DNA from: Prochlorococcus sp. AG-402-K10
Lineage (GTDB): Bacteria > Cyanobacteriota > Cyanobacteriia > PCC-6307 > Cyanobiaceae
Assembly (NCBI GenBank): GCA_003216835.1
Contig: QCIF01000003.1
Span: 89,577-153,576 of the forward strand
Direction of reading: 5' to 3'
DNA length: 64,000 bases
Made by a program: the position numbers and the translations under genes. Under the pieces are notes generated by a model. The model searched no databases. It was not told the origin of the DNA and worked only from the letters and a program-made list of their open reading frames with translations. Below, in pieces: positions 58,654 to 64,000 of this stretch. Within the stretch, counting starts at the first letter, position 1; each line of letters starts with the position of its first letter.

Positions 58654-60320
58654 TGTTAAGGCCTCCATTTTCGCAAGAAACGATTTCAATTAATAAATGG
58701 GATGTGATTGTCATAGGTGCTGGAGCAGCAGGGCTCATGACTTGTCTTGAATTACCGTCGAATTTAAAAGTGCTTCTTTTAAATAGGAACACTAGTAAGG
58801 CATCTTCTAGTAGATGGGCGCAAGGAGGGATAGCATCTGTTGTAAGACCAGATGATTCATTTGATCTACATGCTGAAGATACCTTAAACGCTGGTGATGG
58901 GTTATGTGATCTCAAAGCTGTAGAAATGCTTGTACGAGAAGCTCCTGGTTGTGTTGATAGGTTACAGAATTTAGGGATGATTTTTGATCAAAATTGTGAC
59001 CAATTAGCTACTACTCTTGAAGCAGCTCATTCTCGCAGAAGAGTCCTGCATGTTAAAGATAGAACTGGTAGAGCATTAGTAGAAGTGCTAGAAGATCATG
59101 TTGAAAACAAGGAGAATATTCTTCACTGTAGAGGTGTAAGAGTAACTGAATTACTTATTGAAAATGAAGAATGTAAAGGAGTTCAGGTACTTGATGGATC
59201 GAATTTATATTGGATTACTTCTAGGGCAGTTGTTTTAGCTACAGGTGGTGGTGGTCATTTATTTACGAATACTACAAATCCTGCACAATCATCTGGAGAA
59301 GGGATTGCTCTCGCTTGGAAAGCAGGTGCTGCTATTGAAGATCTAGAGTTTATTCAATTTCATCCTACAGCTTTAAAATTTTATGGGGCTCCTTGTTTTT
59401 TGATTTCTGAGGCTCTTAGAGGAGAAGGAGCGGTACTAGTTGATAAAAATGGTGAAAGTCCGGTTAAATTTCTTCAAAGTAAGGATTTAGCTACTAGGGA
59501 CCAAGTTAGTAGAGCAATAATAAAAAATATGCATGAAAACAATGTTGATCATGTTGGTTTAGATCTTAGATATATTGACCCGGAAAAAATTGTAGAAAGA
59601 TTTCCCACCATTTTAAGTAGATGTCAAGATTATGGTGTCAATCCTCTCAACGAGGTTATTCCAGTTGCACCTGCAGCTCATTATTGGATGGGAGGAGTTA
59701 GAACCGATTTAAATGCATCGTCCAATCGAAAAGGATTATATGCTGTAGGAGAAGTTGCTTCTACTGGAGTTCATGGTGCCAATAGATTAGCAAGCAATTC
59801 ATTAATGGAATGTCTTGTATTTGCAAGAAAAATGTCCTCAATTGTTTTAAATAATCCTTTCAATTTAAAAAAATTAGAAAGATCAAAGAAAGAGTTTGAT
59901 ATTCAAGTACCTTCAGAAGATCATATTCCTATAATTGCAGGAAAGATTGATGAATTAAGACAAGCATGCTGGATCAATCTAGGCGTATCTCGAAATAGAA
60001 ATAATATGATTGAATTTCTCAATCATATTCAAGCCGATATGGATCAATTGCATAAAAATCCTTTACTAAATAGTCTTCATCAAATTGAAGTTGATCAAAA
60101 AATTAAACTTAATGAACCCAATAGGAGAGAGATTAATCTTTTGCTTGATTTGCAGAATAGACAAATAACGACCTTAACTTTATTAAAAGCTTGTCTTTTT
60201 AGAAAAGAGAGTAGGGGAGGTCATTACAGAGATGATTTTCCATATAAAGATAAAAATTGGGAATGCCATACTAGACAACAGTTAGATCAAAAAATTCATA
60301 AAAGATTTATCAAAAATTAG
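58653..60320 (+). CDS. nadB: L-aspartate oxidase
   Basis: VIGAGAAGLMTCLEL, SSSRWAQGGIASV, HPTALKF, HGANRLASNSLMECLV. Confidence 0.95.
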   Translation: MLRPPFSQETISINKWDVIVIGAGAAGLMTCLELPSNLKVLLLNRNTSKASSSRWAQGGIASVVRPDDSFDLHAEDTLNAGDGLCDLKAVEMLVREAPGCVDRLQNLGMIFDQNCDQLATTLEAAHSRRRVLHVKDRTGRALVEVLEDHVENKENILHCRGVRVTELLIENEECKGVQVLDGSNLYWITSRAVVLATGGGGHLFTNTTNPAQSSGEGIALAWKAGAAIEDLEFIQFHPTALKFYGAPCFLISEALRGEGAVLVDKNGESPVKFLQSKDLATRDQVSRAIIKNMHENNVDHVGLDLRYIDPEKIVERFPTILSRCQDYGVNPLNEVIPVAPAAHYWMGGVRTDLNASSNRKGLYAVGEVASTGVHGANRLASNSLMECLVFARKMSSIVLNNPFNLKKLERSKKEFDIQVPSEDHIPIIAGKIDELRQACWINLGVSRNRNNMIEFLNHIQADMDQLHKNPLLNSLHQIEVDQKIKLNEPNRREINLLLDLQNRQITTLTLLKACLFRKESRGGHYRDDFPYKDKNWECHTRQQLDQKIHKRFIKN

Positions 60321-61245
60321 TATTTCCTTTATAACCAGTCATTATTGCTAAATCATTTAGGTCGCGAGTACCGCTATAAATCTCGCCGTTAATTTCCCAG
60401 GAGGGAAATCCTTCAATACCTTTTGTTTGACATAGCTTATAATTATTGTCTTTCCCATCTTTCGCACATTCAACTATTTTTAACTCTTTAACTGCTTCTT
60501 TCCCAAATAATTGTTTCTGATCGTGGCAATGCGGGCACCAATACGCACTATACATAACAATATTGTTTTCTCTCAAAAATTTTGCAAATTTTACATTCTG
60601 GGGAGAGCTTGAAGTGGTAATTATAGGTGATACATTTTCAGTGGGGCTTGGAACATCAATTGCATTAGAAGGGTCAACGTTAGTTGACCAAATTAGTCCT
60701 CCGAGGAGGACACTTAGGGCTACTATGAAACCTCGAAAAATCATAGGTTCTCTACTTTCAAACTTTGCTCCAATCATAGAAATTATAAAGATAGAAAACG
60801 ATAAAATTGCTGAAAGTATACAAAAAAAACAATATGCTTGAATCTTAAAAAACATTATATTGATTAACAAAAAGCTAAATGCAGAGGAGGCACAAGAAAT
60901 TAGAAATATTAACCACCAAAAAAACTTATTTAGCTTTTCTTTTGGAGAAATTAAATTAAGTGAAAGGATTATTGTTATCACTAATATTGATAAATACGTT
61001 ATAACTCCTGCTAATGAAAGAGGTATATTAATTTGATTATTTTTAAATAAAGTACCCCAAGGACTATTTAAAACTGTTTCACAACCATTTTGTATCCCTG
61101 GGCATGAAAGAGAATTAAATAATCCCCAGTTTTTTAACGTAATTGAACCTGTGTCAACTAAGCCTATAGTGCTAAGAATTGCGATTATAATTTTTGGCCA
61201 TTTCAAATCTTTATTATTTCTACTTTTTAAAGTCTTAAGCGCCAT
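60310..61245 (-). CDS. Vitamin K epoxide reductase (VKOR) fused to thioredoxin-like domain
   Basis: SCPGIQNGCETVLNSPWG, YCFFCILSA, YSAYWCPHCHDQKQLFG. Confidence 0.93.
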   Translation of the reverse strand: MALKTLKSRNNKDLKWPKIIIAILSTIGLVDTGSITLKNWGLFNSLSCPGIQNGCETVLNSPWGTLFKNNQINIPLSLAGVITYLSILVITIILSLNLISPKEKLNKFFWWLIFLISCASSAFSFLLINIMFFKIQAYCFFCILSAILSFSIFIISMIGAKFESREPMIFRGFIVALSVLLGGLIWSTNVDPSNAIDVPSPTENVSPIITTSSSPQNVKFAKFLRENNIVMYSAYWCPHCHDQKQLFGKEAVKELKIVECAKDGKDNNYKLCQTKGIEGFPSWEINGEIYSGTRDLNDLAIMTGYKGNTNF

Positions 61246-61298
61246 ATAGAACTGAAAATTTGTTATTTACATAATCTATTCTAATATTATCTTGGCAT

Positions 61299-62720
61299 GT
61301 GAGTTCTATACGAAAATGCTTTTTAAATTTTTTGATTTTTAATTTTTTAAAATTTGTGAAACAAAATAATCTCAATGTTAAAGATAAAAAACTTTCTAAG
61401 GTTGCATTTAGTCATGTTGGTTGTGAGAAAAACCTTGTTGATACTGAACATATGCAAGGCTTATTAGATAAAGAGGGTTATGAAGTTGACAGTAATATAG
61501 CTGATGCCAATGTTGTTGTAGTAAATACTTGCAGTTTTATTGAAACAGCTAGAGAGGAATCAATTAGGAAAATTCTAGAATATACAAATCAAGGAAAGGA
61601 AGTAATTGTTGCAGGCTGTATGGCTCAACATTTTAAAGACGAACTTCTAAAAGAAATACCCGAAATAAAAGGTTTAGTTGGAACAGGAGATTATCAAAAG
61701 ATAGCAAAGGTTTTGAACAGAGTAGAAAAAGGGGAGATCGTTAATGAAGTCTCAAAAACACCTGAATTCATTGCAGATGAGGTAATGCCTCGTTTTGTTG
61801 ATAAGAAGAAATTTGTTGCTTATCTTCGTATTGCTGAAGGCTGTGATTATAATTGTGCTTTTTGTATCATTCCCAAGTTGAGAGGTCCTCAAAGAAGTAG
61901 AAAAATAGAATCTATAATTTCAGAAGCTAAAAGTCTTGCAAAGCAGGGTATTCAAGAAATAATACTAATTAGTCAAATAACAACTAATTATGGACAAGAT
62001 ATTTATGGAAAACCTTCATTAGCCAAACTTTTGAATGAGCTTTCAAAAGTTCCAATTCCTTGGATCAGGATACATTATGCTTATCCAACTGGTTTAACTG
62101 ATGAAGTTATTAGGACTTTCAAGTATTCAAAGAATATAGTACCTTATTTTGATTTACCACTTCAGCATAGTCATCCAGATGTGTTGAAGAGTATGAATAG
62201 ACCTTGGCAGGCTTCTTTGAATGAATCAATTTTGAGCAAAATTAGAGAAGAAATTCCATCTGCTGTATTAAGAACAAGTCTCATTGTTGGCTTCCCAGGA
62301 GAAAAAAAAGAACATTTTGAACACCTTCTTAAATTTTTGGATAGGCACAAGTTTGATCATGTCGGAGTATTTACTTTCTCTCCTGAGGAAGGAACTTCAG
62401 CTTTTGTTTTGCCAAATAGAGTATCCCCAGAGGTCGCAGAGGCAAGAAAAGATAACATTATTTCAGTGCAACAAAATATCTCTAGAACTAAAAACCAGTC
62501 ATATGTTGGTTCAAAAATGAAGGTTTTGGTAGAAAAAATATCTGATAAAAATGAATTAATTGGTCGTTCTTACCATTTTGCGCCTGAAATTGACGGAAAT
62601 GTGATTTTATCTGTTAAAGATAATAATGATTTGAAAAATTATATTGGTAAATTTGTTCAAGCAAATATTTGTTTTGCTGATGAATATGATTTGTATGGAG
62701 AGACTATTAAAATTGTGTAG
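61299..62720 (+). CDS. rimO: Ribosomal protein S12 methylthiotransferase RimO
   Basis: [41 protein letters not shown]-like C-terminus. Confidence 0.95.
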   Translation: MSSIRKCFLNFLIFNFLKFVKQNNLNVKDKKLSKVAFSHVGCEKNLVDTEHMQGLLDKEGYEVDSNIADANVVVVNTCSFIETAREESIRKILEYTNQGKEVIVAGCMAQHFKDELLKEIPEIKGLVGTGDYQKIAKVLNRVEKGEIVNEVSKTPEFIADEVMPRFVDKKKFVAYLRIAEGCDYNCAFCIIPKLRGPQRSRKIESIISEAKSLAKQGIQEIILISQITTNYGQDIYGKPSLAKLLNELSKVPIPWIRIHYAYPTGLTDEVIRTFKYSKNIVPYFDLPLQHSHPDVLKSMNRPWQASLNESILSKIREEIPSAVLRTSLIVGFPGEKKEHFEHLLKFLDRHKFDHVGVFTFSPEEGTSAFVLPNRVSPEVAEARKDNIISVQQNISRTKNQSYVGSKMKVLVEKISDKNELIGRSYHFAPEIDGNVILSVKDNNDLKNYIGKFVQANICFADEYDLYGETIKIV

Positions 62721-62724
62721 TTTT

Positions 62725-62817
62725 TTAAATTAATTTAACTGCCCTTAAGATCCTATCTAATGCGAAAGCGGCTCCAAAACCAAAACCAATAAATGCAAAA
62801 TAGAAAATGATGTTCAT
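62725..62817 (-). CDS. petL: Cytochrome b6-f complex subunit PetL (30 aa)
   Basis: MNIIFYFAFIGFGFGAAFALDRILRAVKLI; single TM and C-terminal IKLI/VKLI-like end; not in ORF track. Confidence 0.75.
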   Translation of the reverse strand: MNIIFYFAFIGFGFGAAFALDRILRAVKLI

Positions 62818-62881
62818 TAATTTCTTTATTTTTAATTAATTTAACATCACATCGAAAAATTAGATTTTTTCGTTTAATTTC

Positions 62882-63268
62882 TTAATCTTGAATATAGGGT
62901 AATTTTTTGTATAAACATTCTTCTGCTTTTTGTAATTCCCTGCCTAGATATAGGGCATGATCAAATCTAGTTATTAAGTCATTTCTTTCTTCAGTTATCA
63001 ATATTCCAAGTTGTTTGGCACTAATACCTTCAAAAACTTCATTACTAACTCTTTGATCTTGAGAGTCGCATTTAATTGGCTCATTTGTTTCTGGGTCAAT
63101 GGCATATCCCTCATCATTAATATTATTTAAAAAGTGCTCTAAAATTATTTTATTTTTTTGTAAATCTACTTTTATAATAAAATAACCGTTTGGGTCTAAG
63201 TCTATGTATCTGTTCGATAGATCATTATCAATCTTTATTTTTTCCTCGAAACTTTTAATAGAATACAT
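62882..63268 (-). CDS. DUF4346-like conserved protein
   Basis: LDPNGYFIIKVDLQKNKIILEHF, HALYLGRELQKAEECL. Confidence 0.6.
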   Translation of the reverse strand: MYSIKSFEEKIKIDNDLSNRYIDLDPNGYFIIKVDLQKNKIILEHFLNNINDEGYAIDPETNEPIKCDSQDQRVSNEVFEGISAKQLGILITEERNDLITRFDHALYLGRELQKAEECLYKKLPYIQD

Positions 63269-63330
63269 CTTGGGCAGGTAATAAAAAACTATATTATTAA
63301 AATAATCTTTGGTAAAGCCAAATAATTTTT

Positions 63331-63993
63331 TTATTTAAAGGGTATAGTATCATTTTCAAAATCAATTTCCATTTTGGTTTGTCTATTTACTTCATTTAGC
63401 CAAGGATTAATTATATTTTCCATATTTTTGTCAAACCACTTATGTAAGCTTATGGTGCTTTTTGCAAAAAATCCCCTTCTTCTTTTATGTTTACCGCCTG
63501 CTCCAGGATCAAAAAAATGGATACTATTTTTTATTGCCCATTCAATTGGCTGGTAGTAGCATAATTCAAAATGTAAATTAGAGATTTCTTCTTGACTCCC
63601 CCAATATCTACCCCATAAGTTGTTTTTATTTTTAACGCACATTGACATCGCAAAAATATCTTCAGAGTAGGTTTTTGCTGCGCTAAAAAGCAAAAGATTT
63701 TTTTTATTATCTAAAATTTTTTCGAAAAATGTAGATGTTAGATATTTACTTCCCCATACTCCCCACCTTAAACAATGCTGCTCATAAAAATTATGCATCT
63801 TTTGGAGGATTTCTTGGTTAATATTGTCTTCCTCAAAAATTTCTACTTTAATATCTTGTTTGGTAATTGATTTTCTCTCTTTTTTTATATTTTTTCTCTG
63901 ATTAGAGTTAAACCTAGAAAGAAAATCATCAAAGGTTTTTTCTCCATTACTCTTCCATTCACTGCTGGAATTTATCCATTCACAGTATCCCAA
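63331..63993 (-). CDS. GNAT/FemAB-like N-acyltransferase (DUF482), possibly truncated at 5' by right edge
   Basis: FNSNQRKNIKKERKSI, FYEQHCLRWG, GRYWGSQEEISNLHFELCYYQPIEWAI, FDPGAGGKHKRRRGF. Confidence 0.85.
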   Translation of the reverse strand: MGYCEWINSSSEWKSNGEKTFDDFLSRFNSNQRKNIKKERKSITKQDIKVEIFEEDNINQEILQKMHNFYEQHCLRWGVWGSKYLTSTFFEKILDNKKNLLLFSAAKTYSEDIFAMSMCVKNKNNLWGRYWGSQEEISNLHFELCYYQPIEWAIKNSIHFFDPGAGGKHKRRRGFFAKSTISLHKWFDKNMENIINPWLNEVNRQTKMEIDFENDTIPFK

Positions 63994-64000
63994 ACATTTA

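Overview
This is an AT-rich, gene-dense chromosomal window. Gene content suggests a marine picocyanobacterium, most likely a high-light Prochlorococcus: psbX-ycf66, petL, high-light-inducible (hli) genes, sufBCDS, a permuted two-piece tmRNA with tag ANKIVSFSRQTAPVAA, and many conserved cyanobacterial proteins of unknown function. Taxonomy is inferred from content; no database was consulted. Most of the window is ordinary core genome: speA, ndk, thiO, gatB, coaE, argJ, smc, accC, def, suf, pgm, rarA, coaX, cysH, ktrAB, ABC-F, degP-like, tolC-like, nadB, rimO. The most unusual part is about 6.57-10.2 kb downstream of argJ. There the last 32 nt of argJ recur as two diverged direct repeats (7834-7865 and 9292-9323). 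They delimit two small cargo intervals: a SAM methyltransferase, and a micro-ORF plus a DnaB C-domain-only ATPase. Next to them is an orphan ParA-like ATPase overlapping a membrane micro-protein. This looks like a remnant or array of site-specific insertions with no visible recombinase. Other notable items are a permuted tmRNA with a 9-nt internal spacer, a tRNA-Leu with an apparent A34 anticodon (AAG), an Hli protein with a 17-aa tandem-repeat N-terminus beside a ycf66 gene that also has a 51-nt repeat, perfect inverted repeats upstream of sufB and of a ribbon-helix-helix regulator, a Nif11-like leader without a core peptide, and several micro-ORFs absent from the supplied ORF track.
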